From contig JAXCHB010000050.1 of NCBI GenBank assembly GCA_036926305.1, positions 10,063,501 through 10,127,500 of the forward strand: a stretch of DNA of 64,000 bases. Direction: 5' to 3'. A program made the translations under genes and the position numbers. Position 1 is the stretch's first letter. Every line of letters starts with the position of its first letter. Below are positions 43,331 through 55,713 of this stretch, in pieces. The notes under the pieces were generated by a model. The model searched no databases. It had not been told where the DNA came from and saw only the letters and a list, made by a program, of their open reading frames with translations. The stretch is from Uropetala carovei (taxonomy: Eukaryota > Arthropoda > Insecta > Odonata > Petaluridae).

Positions 43331-43690
43331 TGTTAAAACAATACGGAAGTAATGAATGATCTATTAGTGTACCCGAGATGCTGCTAAAATATGTATGACC
43401 GCCAAAATAGCCCGTTGGAAATGACGGATTTTTTAAATTAACTCTATTATTTATAATTATTTACTTATTCGTTGGACTTGAATATAATCTTTCCATTGTC
43501 AAGAGGACGTCGTGAGAAATAATTTAGTGCTATGCTGGAGTAGCAGGTTGACGGATTTGTAACTATTTGACTTAAATATTGTATTTAACGCTATTAGACT
43601 GGCATAGTCGTCTAAAATAGCTCTTAGATCATTTTAAGACAAGGGCTTGGCAATTCAGCGTTCCATACTCGTAAACACGGCTGGCCTATC
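43331..43690. other. Unassigned DNA
   Basis: AT-rich, nothing recognised. Confidence 0.4.
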
Positions 43691-44076
43691 ATATCATGGT
43701 ATAAATAAAAGCCTTAGCAAACGTGTGTAATTCTTTTGGAAGCTTAATATCTCGCAAACACGACTGAACCGAATTTTATGAAATTTTCAGGATAGCATTA
43801 TGATATAATAAAAAAAAACGTTGCAATGTATCGGTAATATTTTTCCCTTTGTCCCTCCCTCTGTCACATTCTGAAACATAGAAATATACCTGGCAAGAGG
43901 GGATTAATGTCAGCTTTTAAAGCACAATAGATACTCGCGGCGAGGGTTTCGTACCTTCGCTCGGATCGAAGGCAACCCTCTCAGCAGGAGGTATGATATC
44001 AGTTCAAAGAAACTGCCTCAATTTTATTTCAGAATAATCGATCATCCCCGTCATTTTTGACGGGCACTTATACTAG
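43691..44076 (+). mobile_element. Non-autonomous Helitron
   Basis: The 3' end is a strong CCCGTCA-TTTTT-TGACGGG hairpin followed by CACTTATA and CTAG at 44073-44076, with T as the next base. The 5' end is placed at an A|TC at 43691 (an alternative is 43696), leading into ATAAATAAAAGCCTTAGC and CACG-type DNA. About 385 bp, non-coding. The sequence is unlike the Helitron at 40157, so it is a different family. Confidence 0.75.
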
Positions 44077-44923
44077 TTAGAGAATATTTGTATTGTCGTC
44101 GTTGATTCCTATTTTTTATGATTTTCAAACTTTTAAAGTCTGTGAAGAAAAAGGTTTCCAAGTTTAAAAACAAGATAAATACATTTATAAGTCAAATTTT
44201 CTGCAAAACTATTTGCAAGTATCATTATTGGTATTACTTGAATATTTATCCTTATTACTTAGTTATTTAATTTGATGGGTAAGAGGATTCTTTTACTCAA
44301 TAAAAATTATAATGTGTGACGATATATCTTGATTAGTATTATTTTTATTACTTAAAAACAGGAAAAGAAACATTTTACTTCAGTTACGCTTCGTGGAGGT
44401 TTAGGGAATATATCGGAATTAATTCGACTTCATGTGCGACGTCTTTTAATCTATTTTATTTCACCTAAATAATAATTTTCCGCTTAATAATTCTCATTTT
44501 ATATCCCTTTTTGGAAAACGCTTCATGAGAAGTCTCAGTAATAAATACAGTTTTTCACCCTAATTTCAGATTTGTTATAAAATATTTTAAGAAAATTTCT
44601 CTACAGAATTAGCGACGTATAGCGCAGTAAAACTTTTTCTGTATGCATTTACTTTATTCTTGCTGAAATCCATCTAATTGCAACGTAAATAATAAAACGA
44701 ACAAATTATTTTTGAACGGAAACATTTATTCACAAAGATGAGCATTTCTTATCGGATAACTAAAATCAACGAAAGTAAAAACTTATAGTTATTATATAGA
44801 TTTTGATAAAAAATCTTAACGATATGTATATTTTTAAATATTCTTTTTCGTTTGAATATCTCGAATGATATATGTTTATCAATTTCAAATGCGGCATTAT
44901 TTTTATTCTAATGATTTTTCAGA
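44077..44923. other. Unassigned AT-rich DNA
   Basis: No recognised element. Confidence 0.4.
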
Positions 44924-46428
44924 TACGTAATACCTCGATATACGAAGTAGATGCGTTCCTGAAACTTGGTTCGTATATTGAAACTTCGTATATCGAATAA
45001 CATTAATATAATAGGATGCGATACCAACCTTAATAATTTAAAATCTTATAACATAAACCTATTAATAAGTACCTACTAATCGAATTTTTAAAGGATTGTA
45101 TTTTAAAACTAGTGAACGTGTGCTTGCATTCTGCAGGCATTTTCTCTCACCTGAAAGTCAAAATAAAAGCCTAAAAATTACTTTCAATGCATAAGTTCGC
45201 ATCTCGGCTCCGAATTACGTGTTTTTCTGTTTCGAAAATATTGGGATAAAAACAACCCCTAAAATTTATAATTATAATACATTTGTAGGTTTTTATCATT
45301 TGTTACGAATTCCTCACATTTATGCGAAATTTCATCCATGCAGCACCTTTAAGAGTGCATTTATATGAATTTGATTGTTTAAACTTTTTGTAATTTTTAA
45401 CAGCCACAGCATTAAATATTTCTAAAATTTTCAATGTTACTTACGACCGGGACATTATTTCCTAACCCTGTTAAAATTTTCAGCTTCCTGGATCTACAGA
45501 AAGTACATAAACATTAGTCAATTTTTTAAACATTTGAGAATTTATTACGGCCGAACGAATAAAAATTTTCAAATTTCTATATTCCCGTTTTCATTATTTG
45601 GCGAATTCTACAGGTAGAAAAAATTTCAGCTTAATAGCTCATATAGAAATACCTAAACCATGAAATGTTAGTAAAATTGTTTATAATTTTTACCGGCCAA
45701 GAAAATAAACATTGTCGCAATTTTCCAATTATTCCTCCAATTATTTTTCTCGATTCACGTATGTATTAAATTCCAGCTCTCCAGCTATTATAGTTTGGGC
45801 CAGACATTAGTATCCTCCTATATATATCCTATATCCTATATCGTATATCCTCTGTAAGAAGAGTTGATATAGAATGATAGTATTACTTATACTATTTATT
45901 GTACAATCATTGTAATCACGATAACTTACGCTATTAGAAGTAAAAAGTGTACGTTAAATTTCACTTTTGTGCTAACAAGATAAGTTTCCGGGATTTTTAT
46001 GACTGTTCCATCAACATCTGCACATGGTTTCATTAATTTCGGCATTTTGAGGTAAAATAACATCCTTCGGTAAACTTCAGTCACTTTTTGCAAATTAAAC
46101 ACTTTATCGTGGCGAAAAACAACACAATGTTAGAATTCTTACAACGAAGATGACGTTACGAAGACAACTTGAAAACAGTCAATATCTATGGAACGCTTGA
46201 CGAAACGAACAAAACTGGAGAAAAGTAGATGTACTACGTTGCATTGAATCTCACATTCACTACCTAACTAAGATCATGTGTTTATTACTTCTGAGCCAGA
46301 AGTTATTCCATCATCATGTACACTAACATTGTAGGCGTTGATTGAATCGGTTCGATTGTCATAAATACTAAGTTCGTTAGGGCGAAACTTCATATATCGA
46401 GTATTCGTATATCGAAAGTATTACTGTA
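44924..46428. mobile_element. 1.5-kb non-coding TIR element with TA target (pogo/mariner-like)
   Basis: The left end is TACGTAATACCTCGATATAC. The right end, reverse-complemented, is TACAGTAATACTTTCGATAT. Subterminal ACGAA and TATCGAA words recur at both ends (ACTTCGTATATCGAATAA on the left, CATATATCGAGTATTCG on the right). TA flanks both ends. The interior shows no transposase frame: stops are dense in all frames. It is either a large MITE or an eroded transposon. Confidence 0.75.
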
Positions 46429-46800
46429 TTTGTAACCTAGCCTTTTTAAAAATTTTCACGTTTAATTTACAGTTGTCAAAACTTCTTTGTTTGCCTCGTC
46501 ATCTCTTGGAATTTGTTAGAAACCGTAAGGTTAATTATAAGCCCAGAACACTCCTGTTTAACTTTCATTCTTTTTAAAGCGGTTCAAAATATGCTGTGGC
46601 TTTTATATTATTCAGGATTTATCTGTTTTATTCGGTACCGAAGACGGAGCGCACATGTTAGTTATGTTCTCAATAGATGGCGTTGCTGTGCAGATCAAAT
46701 TATTTTTCTTTGTGATTTGAGTCGAATCTCTGAAGCGAAAGTACCGATTGCTGATACAAAATTAATTAAATTAAAGTAATTTTTAGATTTAAACTTAGAA
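46429..46800. other. Unassigned DNA
   Basis: The ORF at 46513-46779 (88 codons) shows no recognised domain. Confidence 0.4.
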
Positions 46801-47035
46801 GATGTGGATTTATAGATGATCAATACCTCTAGGAATTATAAATACAAAACTTTTAAACATAATTTATTTCCTCGCGAAAATCAGTACTAAAGCTTTAGAA
46901 ATTTTTTTAAAAGTCGATTTTTAGATAATCAATACCTTCGGGTACTATCGATACATTATAGATACAAAACTTTAAACATAATTTATTTCCTTGGAAAAAT
47001 CAGTACTACTGCTTTAGGGATTAAAAAAAAAACAT
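46800..47035 (+). repeat. Tandem duplication of about 115-120 bp
   Basis: ATCAATACCT, ATACAAAACTTT, AACATAATTTATTTCCT, AAAATCAGTACTA and GCTTTAG occur in order twice, with a small TATCGATACAT insertion in the second copy. Confidence 0.85.
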
Positions 47036-48040
47036 TAAACTCTAGATTATTCTGTCATTTATTATATCTAATGGACGAAATAGAGAAATTATTGTGGTCC
47101 CGGAAATGTGTGCGTTTCAGGTACCAGCTTCCGAAAAATTTGTTTTTATGATTCCATCATCTGTTTTAGTATGTCTCTGTTTGTAACAAGTAACGTTATT
47201 GTATGGACTATGGTTTTTGAAAGATTGCGCTATGCATGTTGCACCGGTTTTTTTTAAAGCTATCTCTTTCATCTAATCCATCTATTTTTTAGTGGTCTCA
47301 TTCTTCTTTCACGACTTTTCATTCATTCCACTCTTTCATCCTCTTCTCTTTTTATTATACCTTTCCCTTCTCTCTCTCTACTTACCTCTCTTTTTCCAAC
47401 CTTCATGGCCTCTGCCGAACGAACCGCGAACGCTTCCGGAATTTTTTAAAGGTCACTTTCCCTAAGTCAGTTTCTAACGAGGTTAGATTGCGGTTTTTGG
47501 TTCCCCCCCCCCCCCCCCCCCCCCTTTCGTTAATTTTTTTGAAAAAAATTTAAATCTTCCTTCGTTATTTCTGTCTCTCTCGCTCTTTTTTCTACTCTTC
47601 CGTACCCTATTTTCCCGACTCCTATCCCCACCTACAAAATATGTCAGTGTCAGCCATCTCTTGGGTAGTCTCCTCGAAATTGCCGCTAGTTTAACCAATA
47701 TTATTTCTTTAGTGTAAAGGTGGCTCCTTTAGCCATGAAACCCTTTTATGGCATCATGAATTTCCTCCTTCAACCATTGGGATTGGGGAATTTAATAGAG
47801 CAAACTTTTGGCGTAATCTAACAGGGATGGGATATTATCCACCTTTAAATTCCGTACAAGGGGGAAAAAACGAGGCAGGTAAAAATATACACGTCTTGTG
47901 CTCTGTTGCACGCAGAAGGACTCACACGCAAGTGAACACATTCCAAGTACCACTTAACACATTTTATTCCACGCCAGGGAAAAACCGTCATACCGCACGC
48001 ACAAGGCTCGCACGCATTACAAGTGGGGGGGGGTGGGGGA
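47036..48040. other. Unassigned DNA with CT-rich patch and poly-C
   Basis: CT-rich at 47270-47400. A 22-base C run lies at 47503-47524. ORFs such as 47827-48108 have no recognised domain and run into a SINE. Confidence 0.45.
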
Positions 48041-48041
48041 C

Positions 48042-48164
48042 TGGCGTGGTGGCGAGGGAAGGCAAATGCCGGCACCGGGTTTCCCTCCTCACTTGCTCCG
48101 TGATTTAGACTGAGAAGCCTACTAGCGCTGGTCGATGTTTGAAGTCACAGGGTTCCAATTCAAT
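48042..48164 (+). mobile_element. tRNA-derived SINE, family 1, internally deleted copy
   Basis: A head-like TGGCGTGGTGGCGAGGGAAG is followed almost at once by the family 3' block (GGCACCGGGTTTCCCTCCTC to GAAGTCACAGGGTTCCAATT). About 180 bases present at 8609 and 22089, including the B box, are missing. A 12-base insertion (about GAGAAGCCTACT) occurs between GATTTAGACT and AGCGCTGG. Confidence 0.7.
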
Positions 48165-49680
48165 ATTCAATGCATTCCAAGGAACACTTCGCACATTTTA
48201 CTCCACTCCAGGGACCAAACGTCATATAGAGCAAAATGAGTAACAGAAAAACACTCGCTAGAATCCATCAGGAACCAGTTTTACTTTGCTAAAACTTGAA
48301 CTCCAACTTCAGTAGGGATTCAATTTATTTAAAGCGAATACATGCATACGTACATATGTATATATCATCATTTTTCAATCCATTAACGGATGAGGACCTC
48401 TCTTCCTTAAGTACTAGTATTAGATATCGTAGTTACTAGCAATAACCAGTGATGATAATTATAATCGGTGCGTGTTATATTATTTTTATCGGATCAAAGG
48501 CATGGACTGAGCTAGATCTCTCTTCATCGACGGCATGGGATCTTTTAGCCTTGGATTTTCTAGTGCAGGTGTGGGGAAGGAGGAGGAGGAATTTTATGCT
48601 GCCCGAGACGCCGTTATGAAAGGGAAATGTGAAATGTAATACAGATAATTTATTTTAAATTTTTTATTACAATTTAAATTTAAAAATCTATGACCGAGAA
48701 TCCTTTCCTGGTGAAGTTATGACGCCATAATATTATTAATTATCGATTTACGCTAGGATACTTACTCTCTATAAATTTCCGATTTGAACCCTAATGCGGT
48801 TTGCCGAAGCACCTACAACTGCAGATGCGGCCCTCCTCGTCAAATGTTTGCCGATCCCCTCCGCCCCCCCCTTTCCGTCCTTGTGTTGTAGTTTCTTTCG
48901 TTTTTCCGTTCCTTCACGATTGCACTTTCCTACAACGAATGCCCCGTTGTGAGGACAACCCATTTAACCGTCACGGGGTTTAACCCCCATTTCTCCATTC
49001 TCCTTCTCCCTCCTACCGCCTTCGTGGAGGTCAGTCCCATAAATCCTACACGTGCAAACCCCATGTCGCGAATGGAGGAGAAGACGCTAGAATTTACGAG
49101 CGTTTGCGAAACCTACCTTGAAATTTTACATGCGATGTATTTCTTCGTTGGCGTGGTTTCCGTAGTTTTAGAGTTTGGAATTTGACCGATGTTTTTATTC
49201 CGTACGGAAAATAACTTTTCGTTAAATTTTATGGAGATATATTGAAAAAAACGTAGCTTTCCTCTTTTTTGTTGTCTAATTCACAACAGAACAATATCGT
49301 CAGCCGTGGCGAAGGTTTTTTTTAAAGAGATACATGAAATCCGCCCGAATATACATCTCATACAATTTTTGAACTATGTGATGTTAGCTCTACGAAGCTG
49401 ATGGAAGTGTGCATAATTTCTGACTATAAACACATTTAGGAATTACTATAAAATAGGTTATAGCTATCATAAATTCAAACTACAAGTAGAAACGATTAAG
49501 ATGGAAATAATAGAGACGCATTAATAATAAAGTACAAATTCGATAACTCGATCCTCAAGAGAAGACAGAAAAGTTCGAGTTAAAGAAGTTCACTTCAATC
49601 CAGCTGTTCACGAACATATATGTTTCGATTATTATAAAATAAGAATTTCAGACGTTCGAGTCATCAAGCCTGTAATGTAT
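48165..49680. other. Unassigned DNA
   Basis: 48760-49090 is richer in CpG and non-repetitive, otherwise AT-rich. Short overlapping ORFs at 48769-49185 have no recognised domain. Confidence 0.35.
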
Positions 49681-49681
49681 G

Positions 49682-50246
49682 TACCGTAAAATGGAGTGAC
49701 TTTTGAATTACGAGGTGACTTTGATCAACCCCACTTTATGTCAAATGAAGCGCAATAGCTGACAAAATAAAAGCTATATAGTTTTGATTGTTTCCACGTG
49801 GCAGCGCTGATATATAGGCGCATTTATAGCTGCCAAGTTCAGTGAGACCGTGCTTACATTTACAGAGGTGTTGCACTTTGAAGAATGCTAGATATGTAAA
49901 CTTAATCACCCGATCAAAGTTACCCCAGTATCTTAAAATTAAAAAAAGTTGTTATGAAGAAAACGGAATGACGAAAAAAAATATTGATGTTTTCAAGCAG
50001 TTGTATGAGGATCAACATTGATTACTGCTAATAAAATCATGATGTATCGGAGTATAACTTTGATCAACCACTTTTTCATTTTTTTTTCAGGAAACGAAAT
50101 GTGTAAAAATTAATATTTTATAGTTTATCAATAGTTATAACTTATGCAATGTATCGAGTATTTTTTGATCTCTCATTAACCAATTAATAAAAATGATACA
50201 AATGTTTGAATTTCAAAATTGATCAATGTCACCTCGTTTTATGGTA
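49682..50246. mobile_element. 565-bp TIR element with TA target (Tc1/mariner-like MITE)
   Basis: The left end is TACCGTAAAATGGAGTGAC. The right end, reverse-complemented, is TACCATAAAACGAGGTGAC. GTGACTTTGATCA on the left matches GTGACATTGATCA on the right. Both ends are bounded by TA. The interior is non-coding. Confidence 0.8.
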
Positions 50247-51020
50247 GTGGTTTAGTTTTTTTTTTGGCAAAGGCGAAGCTTTTTTATCCTCTTGTATCTT
50301 CTAAAGTCCAGCCTTTTTCCACAGAAGGTCATACTCACAGCGTCATTCGAACCAGAAAATGTAGAAATATTTGCAAAGTAACTACCAAGGACAACAAAAT
50401 TACAAAAAGTGGAGAAAAAGAAGGAAAGAGAGTTCTTATACGAAGGTATGAAATGGGATGCAAAAAATATAAAGTAAAAATGCGAACACGGGAGATATTG
50501 GAAGAAAAGTGGATGAAAATGGCTAGCGGAAGGTGAACGCAGAAGCAAGGGCACGGTACAGAGTGGTCGGAAAAAGCAACACGAGAAAGAAAAAGGAGGA
50601 ATAAATGGAAACAGAGAAGCGAAAAAGACGAAAGAGAATAAAGAGGATGGACGAAAAATAAGATATAGAAGAGAAAGAGATAAAATAATATAGGAGATAG
50701 TTAGGAGTTAGATAGATAATCGTCTTTATTTGGGCGTTATTGAAACTAAGCAGTCCCTTCTTCCATCTTAACCAGTGTCAATCACAAGCAAGAGAAAAGT
50801 TACAAGGAATTTAAAAAGAAAATTACATAAAATAAAGCACTGCGTTAAAACGATGCCGAGTTAGAATTAACGGAAATGAAGAGAGATAGAGACTTGTTTG
50901 TGGGGGGAAAAAAACTAAGGGTAACTAATTATAGGTATTTACCCGAGGAAAACCCCCAATGCAGGAAAACATCCACACAAGAAGGGGAGCTTGAAAAACC
51001 TGCGAAACCTACTGATAGCA
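50247..51020. other. Purine-biased unassigned DNA
   Basis: AAAG/GAAA-rich from about 50395 to 50690, then AT-rich. The 105-codon ORF (50219-50536) starts inside the MITE and is Lys/Arg-rich translation of purine tract. Confidence 0.5.
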
Positions 51021-51079
51021 ACATTTAAAGATTGAGAGGGTCACAAAAGATATGTGTAAGCATGTAAGTTGTTATAAAT

Positions 51080-51415
51080 ATAAAAATATAGATGAGAGAG
51101 AGAGAGAAAGATGAGAGGTAATGTAGAGAAGTGGGAGAGCAAAGGGAGAATAGATATGCGAGAGATAAGAGAGAAGGATACGGGAGAAAGAGAGAGGAAG
51201 AATGAGAAAGCAAGAGAGAGAGGAATTCGATAGAAAGGGTGATAACGATGGTGATATACGGACCAATAAGACGACGACGTGAGAGCGGGAAGGAAGTGAA
51301 AGAAATATGAAGTAGAAGGGAGGAGAAACAGGTCGGAAGGTTAAATAGATCGAATTGTTCTTTATGTGATGGGAGGGAGAGAGAGGGCGTTCCAAAAGGA
51401 AAGGGAGAGAAATGC
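51080..51415. repeat. Purine-rich block
   Basis: GAGAGA/GGGA-rich plus strand. The 150-codon and 107-codon minus-strand ORFs are compositional. Confidence 0.75.
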
Positions 51416-52020
51416 GCTGTTTCCGGGCTCCTATCGCGTGAGACGGAATTATCGGAAAGATACATGTTTGCTACCAATTTTCATTGGGTTGCGAATCGTT
51501 AAAAGTAATGGCGAGAAGGGGATTATGAAATAGGACCGATACATGCGCAGCACATACGTAATATAGTACAAATAAATCTTCGACAAATCCATCTCAATTT
51601 TTACTCTCTCATATACGTAGTATATAGAGCGAGTATACATAGTAATCGCGAACAAAATGTACTTTATTAGTATTTGAGGAAAATACATGCCCGCCAATAT
51701 GGTGACGTGCAGGGTATCGTGTAGCCTTTCCTGTAATCTATTTTGATTAAGATAATACAGGCGAAGTACTTTACGGGAATATATAAGTTGTAGTTCGATT
51801 ATATTTTTTACCAGGCTTTGCTCGCAGTCACTTCGTTTCCATTTTTCCATTTTCCGTTTGGATTTAAAATGTTTTATTAACATTATTACGATTGTAGAAT
51901 AACATTATATATGTGTGTGTGTCTCCTCAACACCCCCAGCGGCTCTCCAATCTAGGTAAGTGTCCACTGGGCTTCCTCCAACACCTTGTTGCCACCTATA
52001 TCATTACCTTTCCTTTTCTT
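51416..52020. other. Unassigned DNA with an unrecognised 144-codon ORF
   Basis: The minus-strand frame 51449-51883 is one of the longest not explained by simple repeats. It is Tyr/Ile/Leu/Lys-rich, has no recognised domain and no upstream gene signals, and may be chance in AT-rich DNA. Confidence 0.3.
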
Positions 52021-52023
52021 TAA

Positions 52024-52027
<4 letters not shown>

Positions 52028-52105
<78 letters not shown>

Positions 52106-52155
52106 TATATATATACACACATACACACACACACACACATATATATATACACATA
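52028..52155. repeat. (TA)n and TA/CA microsatellite
   Basis: About 34 uninterrupted TA units (52028-52095), then mixed TATACACA and ACACAC repeats. Confidence 0.95.
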
Positions 52156-52161
52156 CATACT

Positions 52162-52207
52162 GGGTATTTTAATATTATATATATATATATATAATATTAA
52201 AATACCC
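52162..52207. repeat. Perfect 46-bp palindrome
   Basis: GGGTATTTTAATATTA and its exact complement flank seven TA units. It can form a cruciform and lies beside the long (TA)n. Confidence 0.95.
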
Positions 52208-53920
52208 GATAAAAACCTCGTTAAAAACGAGCTGGAATTTTAAATAAAAATGTTTTTAATTAATCAGTAACAATATTACCGCAATTGTAAATATTTTAAA
52301 TCAATAATCACCGGCATTCTTGACTTATTTCGTTAATTTGATTAAATGATAAAATTGTGAACAATTATAATTCAATCAGTTCCAGTCCCAATAGTATTAC
52401 GCGGTTTTGCGAAAAAAATTATAATGATGGTTGCCATGGAGGCGAACGATTTTTTCTTAAAAAAATAAAATGAAATTTTGACGTTAACACGTATTTGAGG
52501 ACAGATTCGACGCGCATTCGAAAATCGACGGTAGGAAATCAGTTTTCATTATTTTAGGTGTTGTTTGGTTCATGTCCAATAATTTCTACGATGGTTGTAT
52601 ATAATTTTCAAATGGTACAGAAAAAAGGCGTGCACTCTACGTTTCAGCTCTTCCTGTGTTATTAAAATGAAAAGAAGAAACGTTCCTGTTTTCTAACCCG
52701 GTCTTTTTTCGTGATTTAAGTACTCCTGCCAAATTTCAGTCTTGTACCTAGTCCTTTAAAACACGCTAAAATTAGCGCCACACAGAAAATGACGAAAGTG
52801 TTATTTATGCCTTTTGCATTATAAAAATTATTAACTCTTTGAATATTGAATCAACTGTCGCTCCGTTGTTTAATGAATTGAGTGCAATTTTTATTCCATA
52901 ACACTTTGACTTATTATATAATTATAAAAAGAACAACTGTCGACATTAAATATTTCCTTCATTCGGTTATTTAAAGAAAAATGAAAAAATAGCAATCCTA
53001 CAAAAATATGCGGGCATCTCTGTCAATAATAGAAGAGTTAATATCGCGCGTAGCACAGAATATACAAAGCAGGCGAAAACGTTTATTTTTCAATTAAAAT
53101 TTATTTTTGGCTGTATGCACAAAAGAACTCCGATGAGTCTGTCGTAAGATTTAAGTTAAAAACTTTTGAGTCTTTTCTACAGGCTGCAGGTATAACAAAC
53201 ATTAATTTTACGCAAATTAAATTCTTCGCCATCGCTCTTAGCCTATTTTTTCTGTATTTTATAACGCCTTCACACTTTTGCGAAGGTCTTCGCTCTCAAG
53301 AAGGAAAACATCTATCTCTAAGTTATCAAAGGCTTATGCAGGGTTCTAGCAATATAGACCTTCATAGAATGGTCTTGCAAAAACCCGTTACCTACTTCAA
53401 TTATTCAGAAGCACGTACATCTGAATTCTGATATTTTTTCCATTGACGATGAGTACTTGCGGTGCTCTTAAGTCTTGGGTTATGTATTCGTTCTTTTTTC
53501 TTAAACTTCACAGTTTATCTAGGCTAACTGTTGCTACGAATAACTCTCCGTGACATCTTTTTCTCTCGCTTAACAGTTTAAAAAGGTTTTCACATGCAAG
53601 GTCAGGTATTGGTACGGGTTTGTGTGCGAGTCCACGTGAATATATTTATAAATAATTGTGTGTTCCTGAAATATTATATAAGAGTGCTGGTACTTAAAAT
53701 TATAGCAGTTTGAATATTTGTAAGTACACACACACATAGGTATATACATATGTATATAAACACATAGGTACATAATGGATTTTTCCTCGTCTTCGATTCA
53801 CGCCGATGTTTCTTTTAAATTATTTATTTTCACTCCTCCCGTCTTGCTTTTTTATTATGCTCCTCGCTCTTTAACGTCCTCTGAATAAAAACAAACTTAC
53901 ACTAGTGCTTCCCCCTAAGG
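52208..53920. other. Unassigned AT-rich DNA
   Basis: A CA/TA-rich patch lies at 53725-53770. No element termini or gene recognised. Confidence 0.4.
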
Positions 53921-53923
53921 CTC

Positions 53924-54151
53924 TTGCCTCTAAGGGATAAACCGCTCGTAACCTTTGCTGTGTTGCGTCTCAATTCTCGACTTGACACTGCAGACGACTC
54001 TCTTCATCATCTTCAGACTCGCCGCAAGGTGGAAGCACTGTGCTCGTCCTTTTCTTCTTTACACGTCTCTCTCGTTGGTGCAGCAAATTTGAAAGGGAAA
54101 GAAGTGGACGTGCAAACAAACAGACATTTGTTTTATCGAGCTACATTTTAG
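53924..54151 (+). pseudogene. Possible LINE polymerase C-terminal fragment
   Basis: The frame reads LRLNSRLDTADDSLHHLQTR then RKVEALCSSFSSLHV. The pattern SL..LQ.RR.V..LC is reminiscent of the stretch in Jockey/RTE-like polymerases where SLEHRR precedes a short Leu/Cys-rich helix. The context is AT-rich intergenic DNA and nothing upstream matches. A chance ORF remains possible. Confidence 0.25.
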
Positions 54152-55500
54152 GTTTAAATATCTCAATTTTAACGTTTAAAAAAAAACTCAAAATTTAAGG
54201 TGCATCCATGGATTAGAACCAAACTTATTCGCAAACTGTATTTTCAATTCCTGTTATAACACTGAAATAATATGATTTTTAAAAAGAGAATACGGCTTCC
54301 AAATTGCGAGGAATTTAACGGTCTCATCATAATTTATTTTACTTCGAGGGTTAAATATACATTTCTCTTTTTTCCCGTCACGACTTAAACCATGGGAATA
54401 TATTTTTTTCAGCATAACCATTCGCTTAATTTAATTAAAAATTTATAAAAAGAAAGAAATTTGCTGTTTCGTTTCGTTTAGTATTTTTTATTTTTATCGC
54501 TTTTAAAAATAAAAAAATTGCCTATCTATTCGTCTAACCCGTCCGTCTGCCAGTGTACTAAATAGTTCAAACACTACGTAAGTTGCAAACGCCAAAATTA
54601 CAGGATAGTTATTCACTCGTTCGGTATATATATATATGGTAAAATTTTGGGGAGTACCTAATAATTAAAAATATTTTTATATTCCCTAAGAAGGGCTTTC
54701 TGCTGCAGATGCAGGCAATCGGCAATTCATCGCATTTGATAATCATTACTCCGACGGAAAGATATCCATCAGTGAAAAAAGCGCCCTATGTAATTTTCTC
54801 TTCCATTCTTCTCTCACGTGATTTGATATTTAACGGAAAGTTTATTTTGGATCGGTCGATAAAGATGTTTTATTTCCTTCCTTTCTTCGCGCATCCGCGC
54901 ATTTAATGGAATCATCCATTAAAAGAGATTATTTTTTTTACGAGACCACGAATCGAACTATAATGTGCATGTTTGAGGAAAAATTACATTTCCGGCGGGA
55001 AAAACTTTATCCTGAGAATTATCTTCAGGGGTATTAACGTCTCCAACTTTGGTATTCACGACCATGGATTTTTATTTTTGGGGAGGCGTATTCCGTCACC
55101 TTTTTTGACAGGCCAGATTTTTATCTACGAGATGAACGCCGCCAGACACTGAGTGATGACGGATGGTAATGCTTATACGAAATTCCCATGCATAAAACGC
55201 GATCGATTCTATCTTTTTACTTTTCTCTCTCTCTCTCTTTACCCCCGTCATTCCAGAGAAAGAGGAGTTTCGAATTTACAATCAATCTTCTGTAGCGGTA
55301 GTTCCCAACTTGTTAAGTTTGAGAGATATCGGAGGGAAGACACATCTTGAAGCGTCTAATTCTGCATGGGAAAAAAGTTGCGAAATTAAATATTTACTTA
55401 TTCGTTTGTTCCTTCTTTCTCGAGTAATTTATTAAAAACGGTAACTTTTTTTAATGAGAAATGTTTACATTTTATTTGTCTTAATGTAGACTAGAGCAAG
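54152..55500. other. Unassigned DNA
   Basis: 54700-54920 is unique-looking with GATAAT and ATTAAA sites. A short (CT)n lies at about 55224-55240. A weak tRNA-like B box (minus strand AGTTCGATTCG, about 54952) is isolated. Confidence 0.35.
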
Positions 55501-55713
55501 GCTTCCCAGCAGGCGAACCTTGGAAAGATTTCATGCGGTCCGCAAAAATTCCCCTAGGTAAATTTGTTTTTCTTTAATTGAGTCATATTTTAAAGTTAAA
55601 ATTCATTCAAAAATTTATGTTTTATGCCTAACTTTTAACATCCCGACGAAAATAAGTGGTGATCTTGTTTTACAAGCGATGAAGGCGTGAAAACGTTTCG
55701 TTTTATTGTAACG

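Noticed and set aside
47503..47524. 22-base C homopolymer as a functional element
   Set aside because: A simple homopolymer prone to slippage and sequencing error; no other signal around it.
51449..51883. 144-codon minus-strand frame
   Set aside because: Not low-complexity, but no recognisable domain, splice structure or promoter. Left as unassigned.
52028..52095. Tyr-Ile repeat frame over the (TA)n
   Set aside because: It is a direct translation of a microsatellite.
55500..55560. Possible hAT end (CAAGGCTTCCCAGCAGG)
   Set aside because: Resembles hAT-style ends but no partner or target duplication could be seen.
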